A stretch of 64,000 nucleotides of DNA, taken from Rivularia sp. MS3 (lineage in GTDB: Bacteria > Cyanobacteriota > Cyanobacteriia > Cyanobacteriales > Nostocaceae). Numbering within the stretch: position 1 is the stretch's first letter; every line of letters starts with the position of its first letter. The stretch is taken from assembly GCA_019192545.1 (NCBI GenBank), contig JAHCMI010000038.1, positions 18,477 to 82,476 on the forward strand, written 5' to 3'. Of the stretch, positions 45,060 through 54,573 are shown in pieces. Below the pieces are notes generated by a model. The model saw nothing but the letters and a program-made list of their open reading frames with translations, was not told where the DNA came from and made no database searches. Position numbers and translations under genes: made by a program.

Positions 45060-48000
45060 TCAACTAATAACTTCGCCTTGATTTAAGATGTTTTCAGCGA
45101 TAGTTGTGTTGATGATTTCAACTATCCCGTCTTCAGCATTAAACAAATTACCACCACTATTAGCTTGATTGAAAGCAAGGTAGCTCGATAATAATCTCAA
45201 GAAACCGCGATTAAATATACCACCACCATTTTCTGCTTTGTTACGTCTGAGAAGGCTACTTATAACTGTTGCGGTACCGTCTGCAAAATTCACAATACCT
45301 CCTCCTTCAAAGGTTGCTTGATTATCATCCACACTGCTACTGCTTACACTTAGGGTACCAACATTCCAAATAGCACCACCGCTAACTGATGCTTTGTTAT
45401 TCTGTAAGTTGCTGCGACTGATATCCAAGATACTGCTGTTAAAGATAGCTCCACCAATATTGCTTGCACTGTTGTTAGTCAAACTACCGTCAGTTACCGT
45501 TACTTTACCATTAGCATTCGCCGCGATCGCACCACCATCTCTTGCCGAATTATTGTTGAAGCCGGTTCTAGTTACGGTAATATGACCTTTGTCAAAGTTA
45601 ACGATACCGCCACCTTGAGATTCGGCTTTGTTGTCGCTAATATTGCTGTTGTTTATGTTTATAGTACCGCCAGGATTAATTAGATCCTTCAATTCTCGAG
45701 TTGCAAAATTGTTACCACCATTTGAAATACCGCCACCTTCAAATGCTTCGTTACCGCTGATAGTACTATTATTTATGTTCAATACACTTGAAGTACCTAT
45801 ATTTGAAATACCGCCACCGCTGCTTATGCTTACTTTTGTACCTTGATTAATTGCCTTGTTATTAGTAACAGTGGTGTTGTTGATTGTTAGGTTACCAATA
45901 TTTGAGATGCCACCACCACGACTTAAACGTCGATCGGAGCCGCTACTTATGGCATTATTATTGCTAATATTGGTGTTATTTAGCGTTGCGTTACCTTTCG
46001 TAAAAATACCACCGCCAGAAGGAATAGTAAAATCAGATAGCGTTGATTTTACATAATTTTCGCTCACAGTACTATCGTTCATAATTAAGTTACCATCAGC
46101 ATAAATACCCCCACCGAAAGCACTATTTCCTCTACTACTACGCGGAGTTGCAGAGTTGCCAGTAATGCTACTCCGCGTAATAGTAATAATTCCATTAACA
46201 TTAATACCGCCACCAGCAACATTTCCGAAACGAGAACCATTAGCTGAATTATCGCTAATAGTCGTATTATTTAATGTAATAATGCCAGTGGCATTAATAC
46301 CACCACCTCCAATACCGCCGCCTCTAGCGCTTACCACTTCATTGCCACTAATAGTGCTATTATTAATAGTTAGATTTGCATCTTCACTGTATATACCACC
46401 ACCATTTTGCGATACATTATTAGCAATAAAACTATTATTTATGATTAAATTTTTACCAATATTATAGATACCGCCACCTTCAGCAACATTGAAAAGACTA
46501 ATTATTCGATTGTTACTAATAATGCTCTGATTTACTACCAAATTATCGCCAGTATTATAAATACCACCACCAAAGGCATCACCAGAAATTGATATACTGT
46601 TGCCGCTTATAACACTACTATTTAAAGTGAAATTGTTGCCATTATTATAAATACCACCACTAAAGGTACTATCTACAATAGCGCTATTAATGATTGTCAA
46701 ATTCTCGCCATTATTGTAAATACCGCCACCGCTGCTTGCTTGATTCCCTCGAATTGTACTATTAGTGACGCTTAGATTATCGCCAGTATTATAAATACCA
46801 CCACCGGAGTTAGAAAAAGGATTTGTCGCTCGGTTAGCGTTAATAGTACTGTTAATTACCGTTAAATTATCGCCAGTATTATAAATACCAACACCGCTAC
46901 CATTGCCATTACTCGAAGACAATGTAGTGTTATTCACAATAGCACTATTAATAATTGTCAAATTCTCACCAGTATTATAAATACCCCCACCGTTACCATT
47001 GCCATTACTCGAAGGCAATATAGTGTTATGGCTAATAGTACTGTTAATTACCGTCAGATTATCGCCAGTATTATAAATACCCCCACCGTTACCATCTTCA
47101 ACTAAATTATTACGAATAATAGTATTTTCCAGCGTTAAATTACCGCTACTTTTAATTCCACCACCGTTACCATCAGTGACTTTTCCGTCAGCAATTATTA
47201 ATCCCGATAAATTAACCGTCGCACCTGCTGCAATTTCAAATACTCGAGAAGCTTGATTGCCGCTTACCGTCACAAATTCTGGTGCGATAATACTAACGCT
47301 ATCAGTAATATTCAACTGTCCTAAACTTAAACCGATAGTTTGCTGGCTACTAAATAAGGATGAATCAAATACTATCGAATCAAATCCAGCTATGGCATTT
47401 GCACTGTCAATAGCTTCTCTTAATGTGGTTACACCGTCGTTACTGTCTGCAACATCGGCAATGCTATCTACTATAAAAGTTTCAAATACATCTTGATAAG
47501 CATCTTGTGCCCAATTTTGCACAATGACTTCTGTCTCAATACTGCCAGTATTAAATTCTAAATCCCAATCACCTCCCCGGTTTGCGTTTCCGGTTAAATC
47601 ATCAGAAGCAGCCACATCGGCACTTGTTAAATCACTTATCTGATTAACAAATTGTTTACCTGTATCCGTCGCAGCAAGATTACAGCCGTAAAACAAGATA
47701 TCCGCATCTGTAGAAAGTGCTTCTCCCCAAGACTGGATTTGATTGGAGTAGTTACTTAAATTAGCATCAGTTAAATCGTTACCGGCAAAATCTAAAACGC
47801 CAGAATTACCGTGAGAAAAGATATGCAGGCTTTCAATACCAGTGCTACCCGTCAAAGTTTGAGTAATTTGAGTGATTGCATCTTGTGACGAATCGAGGAT
47901 ATGTATTTGAGTCTCTTCCATACCCGCTATTAAGGTTTCGTAATCGGATATGCTGCTATCGATAAAAGTGATGGAAGTTGATTCAAGCAAGTTTTCATCA

Positions 48001-48083
48001 TCAATAGGATTTAGAAGATTGTCTGAATTTAAGTATGATGAAAATTGCAAACTATCTGAATTAGGGTTAGTTGAGAATTCCAT
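45060..48083 (-). CDS. DUF4347 / CSLREA beta-helix surface protein
   Basis: 1007 residues. Residues about 30-190 are a DUF4347 domain (ETLIAGMEETQIHILDSSQD, then SLHIFSHGNSGVLDFAG, then DADILFYGCNLAATDTGKQF). The CSLREA-type motif VTTLREAIDSANA follows at about 217-230. The rest is a right-handed parallel beta-helix of about 25 turns built on the repeat GGGIYNTGDNLTVINSTI. There is no N-terminal signal peptide, and no haemolysin-type Ca2+ repeats follow. The family is normally large and exported, probably by type I secretion. Likely an adhesin or matrix protein. The C-terminus (AENILNQGEVIS) stops without a secretion domain, so it may be shortened. Confidence 0.9.
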   Translation of the reverse strand: MEFSTNPNSDSLQFSSYLNSDNLLNPIDDENLLESTSITFIDSSISDYETLIAGMEETQIHILDSSQDAITQITQTLTGSTGIESLHIFSHGNSGVLDFAGNDLTDANLSNYSNQIQSWGEALSTDADILFYGCNLAATDTGKQFVNQISDLTSADVAASDDLTGNANRGGDWDLEFNTGSIETEVIVQNWAQDAYQDVFETFIVDSIADVADSNDGVTTLREAIDSANAIAGFDSIVFDSSLFSSQQTIGLSLGQLNITDSVSIIAPEFVTVSGNQASRVFEIAAGATVNLSGLIIADGKVTDGNGGGIKSSGNLTLENTIIRNNLVEDGNGGGIYNTGDNLTVINSTISHNTILPSSNGNGNGGGIYNTGENLTIINSAIVNNTTLSSSNGNGSGVGIYNTGDNLTVINSTINANRATNPFSNSGGGIYNTGDNLSVTNSTIRGNQASSGGGIYNNGENLTIINSAIVDSTFSGGIYNNGNNFTLNSSVISGNSISISGDAFGGGIYNTGDNLVVNQSIISNNRIISLFNVAEGGGIYNIGKNLIINNSFIANNVSQNGGGIYSEDANLTINNSTISGNEVVSARGGGIGGGGINATGIITLNNTTISDNSANGSRFGNVAGGGINVNGIITITRSSITGNSATPRSSRGNSAFGGGIYADGNLIMNDSTVSENYVKSTLSDFTIPSGGGIFTKGNATLNNTNISNNNAISSGSDRRLSRGGGISNIGNLTINNTTVTNNKAINQGTKVSISSGGGISNIGTSSVLNINNSTISGNEAFEGGGISNGGNNFATRELKDLINPGGTININNSNISDNKAESQGGGIVNFDKGHITVTRTGFNNNSARDGGAIAANANGKVTVTDGSLTNNSASNIGGAIFNSSILDISRSNLQNNKASVSGGAIWNVGTLSVSSSSVDDNQATFEGGGIVNFADGTATVISSLLRRNKAENGGGIFNRGFLRLLSSYLAFNQANSGGNLFNAEDGIVEIINTTIAENILNQGEVIS

Positions 48084-48508
48084 AGATTTGTGTTCTTGAG
48101 TTAAATTGACAATACTTTTTAGTACTTATGAAGCACAAATACTCCAAAGCACAACGATTTATTCAAATATATTTAAAGCTCATTACCGATTAAACAGGAA
48201 ATGATTTAATGACTCCAACAATAGAAGGAGTTTTATCAGATAATTCCGCAGAACGCACCCTTATACCAAATAGAAATAATCCATCACTGAAACATTTTGC
48301 AATGGAATGTAGTGTTGTACGCTTATCGACATCTATCTTAAAACAAACGTCGAAAATTACATAACTAGATAAATCAAGCTAACAAGCTGTTGATATGATT
48401 TTAAGAATATCATATTACTTAAGTATGTGGGTGATTTAAATCACCTATAATTATGTGAAAAAAATGATCGGTTCTTCAAGGCTTTTATTAAAAACAAAGC
48501 AATACAAA
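48084..48508. other. AT-rich leader of the beta-helix gene
   Basis: No recognisable gene. It separates the surface protein gene from two hairpins behind the Hsp20 gene. Confidence 0.35.
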
Positions 48509-48542
48509 AGCGCCGTAATGACTTTACAGGCGTTACGGCGCT
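48509..48542. repeat. Hairpin AGCGCCGTAA/TTACGGCGCT
   Basis: A 10-bp perfect stem around a 14-base loop, in the intergenic region downstream of Hsp20. Confidence 0.55.
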
Positions 48543-48585
48543 TAAATATTAGATTTGAGATGATATGACTTGAGCTAAATGTATA

Positions 48586-48633
48586 AAATAAGGTTCCTAG
48601 GGAGGGATTCATTCTGCGCTAGGAACCTTATTT
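48586..48633 (-). terminator. Hsp20 gene terminator candidate
   Basis: AAATAAGGTTCCTAG (48586-48600) pairs exactly with 48619-48633 around an 18-base loop. It lies about 30 bases after the Hsp20 stop. On the minus strand a U-rich run (TATTTTATA) follows. Confidence 0.6.
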
Positions 48634-48663
48634 AAGTTATATTACAACTTTTATAACCTATGA

Positions 48664-49071
48664 TTAAGCAGCATCACCCAAGCTAACTTTAACAACCTTA
48701 TGCTTTTCTGCTTCAGTTTTAGGTAAAGTTAGATTCAAAATACCATCTTTATAATCTGCGGAAACATTAGTATTTTGAACTCTTGCAGGTAGAGGAATTA
48801 CACGATGAAATTTACCATAGTGAAATTCAGTTTTGAAAGTACCGTTTTCTTGATTTCCGCTTTGACTTTTTCTTTGAGCAGCTATAGAAACGGCTTTTTC
48901 TGTTACTTCTATATCTAAGTCTTTTGCTTCTATTCCGGGAAGCTCTAATCTTAGATAAACAGCTTCTTCATCTACTCGTAATTCGGCTGCGGGTACCTTA
49001 ACGAATTCTCGGTCTAATTGACTTTGTAAAGCGTTTAATTCTTGCCAGGGATTCCAGGTTACTAATGTCAT
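48664..49071 (-). CDS. hspA: Hsp20/alpha-crystallin small heat shock protein
   Basis: 135 residues. A short N-terminal arm (MTLVTWNPWQELNALQSQLD) leads into the alpha-crystallin domain (about 28-125): AAELRVDEEAVYLRLELPGI, then KTEFHYGKFHRVIPLP, then ADYKDGILNLTLPKTE. The domain carries the conserved GILNLTLPK. It is close in layout to cyanobacterial HspA, an ATP-independent chaperone that protects proteins and thylakoid membranes. The N-terminal arm is shorter than usual. I saw no CIRCE element upstream. An AAAGG ribosome binding site precedes the ATG. Confidence 0.93.
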   Translation of the reverse strand: MTLVTWNPWQELNALQSQLDREFVKVPAAELRVDEEAVYLRLELPGIEAKDLDIEVTEKAVSIAAQRKSQSGNQENGTFKTEFHYGKFHRVIPLPARVQNTNVSADYKDGILNLTLPKTEAEKHKVVKVSLGDAA

Positions 49072-49186
49072 GGTTCTACCTTTATGTGGGAATTATTAAT
49101 TAATTTATTGCCTCGTTGTTCTTATATTAATCAAAGTTAAATGCAAGCGAAATTCGGTTTTTAGGAATTTTTAAATGATGAATACC

Positions 49187-49265
49187 GAACAGTTAGCAGT
49201 GAGCGGTGAGCAGTGAGCAGTGAACAGTGAGCAGTGAACAGTGAGCAGTGAGCAGTGAGCAGTTA
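49187..49265. repeat. Heptameric repeat array (about ten units)
   Basis: GTGAGCA, GTGAACA and GTGAGCG units in tandem, the longest such array in the window. It is not a CRISPR: units are seven bases with no spacers. Confidence 0.85.
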
Positions 49266-49383
49266 TTAATTAATAGTAGATGAAGAGTTCGGTTTGTAGG
49301 AATAAATTTGTTTCGGTTAACCGAAAATAGTTAAAGTAAATGTTCATTTGAAAGACAAACCTTTTTTCCTCTCCCTTAATAAG

Positions 49384-49533
49384 CTACGGTATACACACAA
49401 GTAATTAAAACCTTCACCCGCCAGGGACTGCAAGTCCCTGGCTAATAGCAAAAGTCCTATGAATAGGACTAATTAGTTAGTCGTCAAAAGAGCGACTTGG
49501 ACTATTAGCCGGGGGTTTGTGTGTACACCGTAG
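49384..49533. mobile_element. 150-bp MITE with CTACGGTATACACACAA ends and 11-bp target duplication
   Basis: The 17-bp terminal inverted repeats 49384-49400 and 49517-49533 differ at one base. They are directly flanked on both sides by CCCTTAATAAG (49373-49383 and 49534-49544). The core folds: CCAGGGACT pairs with AGTCCCTGG (49421-49441), AGTCCTA with TAGGACT (49453-49470), and an outer GGCTAATAG (49440-49448) with CTATTAGCC (49502-49510). There is no coding capacity. The 11-bp duplication fits insertion by an IS4/IS231-like transposase acting in trans; the family is inference. Confidence 0.85.
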
Positions 49534-49679
49534 CCCTTAATAAGTAGAGGGGAAAAGGTAAAGGTGGGGCGGGGTGAGGTAAAAGATGTATTGCACTCAA
49601 TGTTGAAGTTTGATTCCTATATACAAAATATAAAAATGCTCTGGCACTTTAACCACCAGAGCATTTAAAATTTATTCAC

Positions 49680-49730
49680 TTTTTACTGTTCACTGTTAAC
49701 TGTTAACTGTTCACTGTTAACTGTTCTTCC
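49680..49730. repeat. Heptameric repeats at the 3' end of the PstS-like/DUF4912 gene
   Basis: TTCACTG, TTAACTG-type units, extending into the last codons and stop of the minus-strand gene that ends at 49717. Confidence 0.7.
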
Positions 49731-52700
49731 TTTCCTTCTGAGAAAACTGCATGTGAATGGTTTTAGCTTGTTCGCTATCGGGTGCGACTGCGGTAATCAA
49801 ATAGTCGATTGAGCTTTCGGTGAAAGGTACCCGTAAATGGAAAGTACCGTCTTGCTTGACTTTGATATTATGCCCGTCAATAGTTACACTAGCACCTGGT
49901 TCGGTTGCACCATGAATAATTAATTCCGCATCGGCTTCAAACCAGAAGTCTTTATGGGGACGACTGAATACCCGCACAATCGGCGATCGCGATACTAATA
50001 ACCAATCTTTATCTCGGGTAAGATAGCCGATTTCGGTAATATAATCCCTATTGGCATTAGGTATAGCTACATAACGATGGGTAACTGTTTCCTCGCATTC
50101 GTACTGTTGTACTAATTTGGGATTTTGATAGCTGAGGTCAACGTCAGTTACATCATACAGTCGCAAAACCAATTGATTCGCGCCTTGGTTTTGCATTGCT
50201 TCTCTATCGGCAGGTGCAATATTCCAAGAAGCATAAGCCCATTTTGGAGTGCGATTTGCTAATAATATGTTGCTTTCACCGGGTACTGCGGTAGCACCAT
50301 TATGGTGAATGCCGTAAATTCTATCCCAATCGGTATCGCCTCGATCGCGTTTCTGTTCGGGTGTACGAATTTCGGTATCGATTTCTGCTTGGTTAGCAAT
50401 TTGATTTAAAGCTTCATTTTCACCCAAGGATGATTCAGAAGGTGAATTTTGAGTATCTTCTGAATTATCTTCGTCGTTACGAAGCATCTGAGAACCAAGG
50501 GCAAAGGCTCCAATACCGGCTCCTGCTGCAACTGCCGTACCGCTAACAGATGAAGAATCATTCGCAGAATCATTTTCGGCAGTAGATGTCGCACCAAATT
50601 GAGCAATTTCTTCTTCGGAGACGGTTTCTTCTGTGGTGGGTTGTGGGTTTGATTGACTTACCCAAACGTTTGGTAAACCGTCGGTGGTTGTTTGCTCTTG
50701 CGGTGGTGTTTGAGCATCTGCTAGCTGTTCGTTTTCGTTTGTTATCCGAACTTCTGGTAATTCGGAATTTTCTGGAGTTGCTGATGTTTGAGTATCATCA
50801 GTTGCATCCTGCCTATTGCCTCTAAAACGATTCAAAAACCATCCAGTTCCCAAAGCACCGCGATTACTTTCAGTATTTTGGTTTTCGGCGGTTGGCTCTT
50901 GTTCTACGCGATTGCTTTCTTCGGCGTTTTCACTGTCATCGGATGTATCGCCGTCGCGATTCAATAAACCCGAACCAATTGCCGCAGCTCCAGCTAAACC
51001 GGCGGCAGCCCCTGCTGCCATACCACCTAAAGAAAAGGATGATTCTTCTTCCTCTTCTTGAGTAGTTGGTTGTTCTGTTGGCTGGGTTTGTTGCTGCTCT
51101 GGATTTACCGGTTGTTCGGTTTGGGAAGTTCCCCACAAATCTGTTGGTGAAGTTTGTGGTGGTTGCTCTAAATCGGTATTGTCAGCAATTGAATATGATG
51201 TTTGCTGTTCTGGATTAACTGGTTGTTCGGTTTGAGAAGTTCCCCACAAATCTGTTGGTGAAGTTTGTAGTGGTTGCTCTAAATCGGTATTATCACGATT
51301 CAAAACATCACTTTCATATAAAGATGATTCTTCCCTATCGTTTGATTCTTGCTTGTCAGCATCCCAAACATCAGGTAGTTGAGGATAAGGAACTGTTCCG
51401 TTAATTTCTAGAGATTCCGAATCAACTTGCTCGTCTTCAGTTGATTCAGAAGCTTCTTTACCAGCTAGTTTAGATTTGATTTTCTCTGCACCAAGGGCAG
51501 CAGCACCGGCACCTGCCGCCGCAGCCGCACCGGCTCCGGTTGCAAAGTTCCCCAGCCAGTTGTTTGTGGAAGCAGATGGTAATTCTTCTTGAGTAGAAGG
51601 ATTGCTTTCTTCTGGTTGGCTATCGGAAACTTCCTGTTCTGTTGCCGAAGGAGTTTCCGCATCAGTTGGAGTCGAAATTCGCGGTAATGAATGATAAGAA
51701 CTGTTAACAACAGCCGCTGGTGCTTCTAGATCCAAACTGGTATCGGGAATATCTGTTTGCTGCCAATCTGCGATTTCTGCATCTAAATCTCTATTAGAAA
51801 CATCAGGTTGCTGTAAATCTGGGGTTTCTACATCTAAACCTCTACCGGAAACATTCGGCAATTCTACATCCGGCGCATCTAACCGCAATTCCGGAGAATT
51901 TTCATTTAAAGGGGTATCGCGGTTTTCGGATGCATTGTCATTATCTCTATCGGCAAGAGCTGCGGCTCCAAGTCCTAAACCTGCCGCACCTGCGGCTATT
52001 CCTGCTGTATTAATTCCAGATGCTGTATTGGGTGGGTTTTCTACAGGTGCTGTATTAACTCCTGCGCTGGGTTCATCCAACCGCAATTCCGGAGAATTTT
52101 CATTTAAAGGAGTATCGCGGTTTTCGGATGCATTGTGATTATCTCTATCGGCAAGGGCTGCGGCTCCAAGCCCTAAACCTGTTGCACCTGCGGCTATTCC
52201 TGCTGTATTAATTCCAGATGCTGTATTGGGTGGGTTTTCTACAGGTGCTGTATTAACTCCTGCGCTGGGTTCATCCGGGGTGTTGGCAACGGGTTCTTTG
52301 ACTGGCCCTGTAGTTGTAGAAGTGGGAGTAAAAGGAGGAGGAGAATCTTTTGGCAATACACCGCGAGCTACAGTATCTTCTTCTTGAGACTTGCGTCTTC
52401 CCAACAACCACCACAAAGCTAATGCTCCAATGGCTGCTGCGGGTAATAAAATCCACCACCAAGGAATAGTACCTTCACCAGCTTCTGCTGCAACACCGGC
52501 GCTATTCCCCGGTATAAACGCGCTGGGATTACTATCAGTAGCAGATGTATTGGTAGCAGCGCCAACGCCATCTGTATTATTATCAGTTGCAGTTTCATTT
52601 TCGGTACCGGCAGCTTTGCCATCAGCGGCTTCAGTGCTTGCGGGAGTTACGGCTGGTGTCGCTGCTGTTTCTTCGCTTTGGGGTGCTTCACCAACGGCAC

Positions 52701-53610
52701 GAGCAACGGTAGCTGCAACTGCTGCCGCTTCAGCTTCTCTAGCAGTTTCGATTGCTTGCCGTCCGGGTTCTGCCGTTGCGAAACCAATAAAGCTCTTAAC
52801 AGCTTCGGAAGGATTTTCCTTGTATACGTAAACTAAAGGTTGAGAATAAGGATATCTGGGGTCATCAGGTAAAGTTTTGTGCATACTCAAAATACGCACG
52901 TTATCTAGTTTTGATACCTGATTTGCTAACACGAACCCGATACCATCATCACCAAGCTGCTTAACAACTTCGGCTGGATCGTCACTATCCAACTGAGTCG
53001 CGGTAGAACCAGTATCTAAATTACCGGCGAACAAAGGATAGTTACGGAAAGCTTCGCGAGTATCGCTTGAATCGGGGCGATCGATGACTCTAATTTTTTT
53101 GTTAGGGCCGCCAAGTTCCGACCAATTGGTAATTTCTCCGCGATAAATTTTAGTAAATTTATCATTTTTTAAATCGCCTTTGTAAGGGTTATCCTTACCA
53201 ACAATTATCGCGATTTTTTCTCTACGCAAACGTTGCTGCTTTAAACCTAATTTTTCTTCTTCAGGAGTTAAACCGCGTCCAATTGCAGCAATATCTATTT
53301 TGTCTTCTTGCAAAGCCTTGAGCGCGTCGTTTGTCCCATTGGTAGCAAGCTCAACATTAGCGCCGGAATATTTTTCCTCGAAACGTTCTTTCAACGCTTC
53401 ATTAGGTCTGGTCATGCTAGCCGAACCATCTATCCGGATTTTTGCGTCATTCGGTACCACTGTAGGAAGCGGAAAAGATGGTGTTTCTGCCGGCGATTGC
53501 GCCAGTGCATAGTCCGATTTGAATAAGCTAGTCATTATCGGCGTTGATGCCAACGCCAACAATAAAGCTAAACTGACTATTGGATTTCTGTTCTTTTCTT
53601 TATGCCACAT
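49717..53610 (-). CDS. PstS-like solute-binding, membrane-spanning, DUF4912 giant protein
   Basis: About 1297 residues from the ATG ending at 53610. In order: a signal sequence (IVSLALLLALASTPIMTS to ALAQS); a phosphate-binding-protein-like domain of about 280 residues (KIRIDGSASMTRPNEALKER, then IYRGEITNWSELGGPNKKIR, then RPDSSDTREAFR, then GDDGIGFVLANQV); and one transmembrane helix (IPWWWILLPAAAIGALALWW). Then comes a very long acidic, Gln/Ser/Pro-rich region with four Gly/Ala-rich segments (AAGAAGLGLGAAAL-like). The C-terminus carries a DUF4912 domain (SNILLANRTPKWAYASWNI, then YITEIGYLTRD). A 66-residue tandem duplication (51880-52277) and a 37-residue one (period 111 bases) lie in the linker. 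It is probably a membrane-anchored sensor; the ligand is unknown. Confidence 0.8.
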   Translation of the reverse strand: MWHKEKNRNPIVSLALLLALASTPIMTSLFKSDYALAQSPAETPSFPLPTVVPNDAKIRIDGSASMTRPNEALKERFEEKYSGANVELATNGTNDALKALQEDKIDIAAIGRGLTPEEEKLGLKQQRLRREKIAIIVGKDNPYKGDLKNDKFTKIYRGEITNWSELGGPNKKIRVIDRPDSSDTREAFRNYPLFAGNLDTGSTATQLDSDDPAEVVKQLGDDGIGFVLANQVSKLDNVRILSMHKTLPDDPRYPYSQPLVYVYKENPSEAVKSFIGFATAEPGRQAIETAREAEAAAVAATVARAVGEAPQSEETAATPAVTPASTEAADGKAAGTENETATDNNTDGVGAATNTSATDSNPSAFIPGNSAGVAAEAGEGTIPWWWILLPAAAIGALALWWLLGRRKSQEEDTVARGVLPKDSPPPFTPTSTTTGPVKEPVANTPDEPSAGVNTAPVENPPNTASGINTAGIAAGATGLGLGAAALADRDNHNASENRDTPLNENSPELRLDEPSAGVNTAPVENPPNTASGINTAGIAAGAAGLGLGAAALADRDNDNASENRDTPLNENSPELRLDAPDVELPNVSGRGLDVETPDLQQPDVSNRDLDAEIADWQQTDIPDTSLDLEAPAAVVNSSYHSLPRISTPTDAETPSATEQEVSDSQPEESNPSTQEELPSASTNNWLGNFATGAGAAAAAGAGAAALGAEKIKSKLAGKEASESTEDEQVDSESLEINGTVPYPQLPDVWDADKQESNDREESSLYESDVLNRDNTDLEQPLQTSPTDLWGTSQTEQPVNPEQQTSYSIADNTDLEQPPQTSPTDLWGTSQTEQPVNPEQQQTQPTEQPTTQEEEEESSFSLGGMAAGAAAGLAGAAAIGSGLLNRDGDTSDDSENAEESNRVEQEPTAENQNTESNRGALGTGWFLNRFRGNRQDATDDTQTSATPENSELPEVRITNENEQLADAQTPPQEQTTTDGLPNVWVSQSNPQPTTEETVSEEEIAQFGATSTAENDSANDSSSVSGTAVAAGAGIGAFALGSQMLRNDEDNSEDTQNSPSESSLGENEALNQIANQAEIDTEIRTPEQKRDRGDTDWDRIYGIHHNGATAVPGESNILLANRTPKWAYASWNIAPADREAMQNQGANQLVLRLYDVTDVDLSYQNPKLVQQYECEETVTHRYVAIPNANRDYITEIGYLTRDKDWLLVSRSPIVRVFSRPHKDFWFEADAELIIHGATEPGASVTIDGHNIKVKQDGTFHLRVPFTESSIDYLITAVAPDSEQAKTIHMQFSQKERKNS
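51128..51300. repeat. 111-bp tandem repeat within the giant protein gene
   Basis: GTTCCCCACAAATCTG starts at 51128 and again at 51239. Each unit encodes 37 residues with TDLWGTSQTEQPVNPEQQ. Confidence 0.8.
51880..52277. repeat. 198-bp tandem duplication within the giant protein gene
   Basis: Two nearly identical 198-bp units (period from CCGCAATT at 51883 to 52081), each encoding 66 residues with one Gly/Ala-rich segment. The frame is preserved. Confidence 0.85.
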
Positions 53611-54425
53611 AATGCCCCATTTATGTATTAGAGGAAACAACTTGTCTCCTGTTAGGTCAAAATCATATTTCTTGCTTGAATTTATGTGGAGGAGACGCGC
53701 TAGCAACATATTTCTGTATTATGTTGTTTGTAAGCTTTTAGAGATACTTAATTTAATAGACAACGATTGAATCAACTCTACCGTGCCAAGCAGCAATAAT
53801 GAACTAGTGTTTAGCTTTTCTTAAAGTATCTAACAATACTCCTTCCCCACAAATTCAAACATTATTTAATCTATCTATAGAAGTATTTAAATACTCACTA
53901 CTAAAAATTATTTCTGATAATAAACCCTCAACAACATTACAGATTTGGACTGTTTGCAAATCTTGACATAACTAAAGTTACGCTAAGATTTATATAGATA
54001 AATTACTTACAAGTAAGTAACCTCAAGCAAACAAATAATACCAGCAATCTGAACTAGAGCCACAATTAATAGGTTAAATGAGAGAATAATAACAAATTAG
54101 TGGTTTTTTAACAATTTGAATTTAAATCAGGTACGGGATAAGAAGTAAAAATAAATAAAAAAGTGTTTAGCAATCAGCTATACGGTAAGTAATTAGCTAA
54201 ATCCAATACAATTCCAGCTTGAATATCTTAGTTAATTGCAGATGCTTGATTAAAGCATTCAAAATACTGGAGGCTGAGTCTAAAATTTTTGATGTGACTT
54301 GCTCCTTGTCTCCGGCAAGCAATACAGTGCTGGAGGCTCTGGCTCTGTCTCGAATGTAGCCCAAGCCAGAAGCTTAGAGCCAACTACAACAGATAAACTA
54401 CATAAAAAAAGTATGAAAATTACAA
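53611..54425. other. Non-coding upstream region of the giant protein gene
   Basis: About 815 bases, AT-rich, with no supported gene. A CTGGAGGCT repeat occurs twice (54268 and 54331). Confidence 0.4.
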
Positions 54426-54573
54426 CAAAGTTAACAGCTAGTGGTCTGTCCCATAAGTAATAAGGGGTAAAACGAAAAGACTAAAAAAAATTCCTCCACT
54501 CCCCCACTCTCCCTCTCTCCCCCTCCCCCACTCCTAACCCTAACCCGTCATATTTAATGAAAACGAGTAGTAG
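54426..54573. mobile_element. MITE-like element with pyrimidine-rich core
   Basis: It begins AGTGGTCTGTCCCATAAGT and ends ACCCGTCATATTTAATGAAA, then ACGAGTAGTAG. The ends resemble those of the element at 37011-37118 and the fragment at 63951. The core (about 54490-54536) is C/T-rich on the plus strand. It directly abuts copy 3 of the TAGTACTCGAACAAGC family. Confidence 0.5.

Noticed and set aside
49187..49265. Tandem repeats resembling a CRISPR array
   Set aside because: Units are seven bases with no unique spacers and no cas genes. This is the common cyanobacterial heptamer repeat.
52391..52831. 146-codon plus-strand frame, rich in Ala, Val and Ser
   Set aside because: It is the antisense reading of the low-complexity region of the PstS-like/DUF4912 gene.
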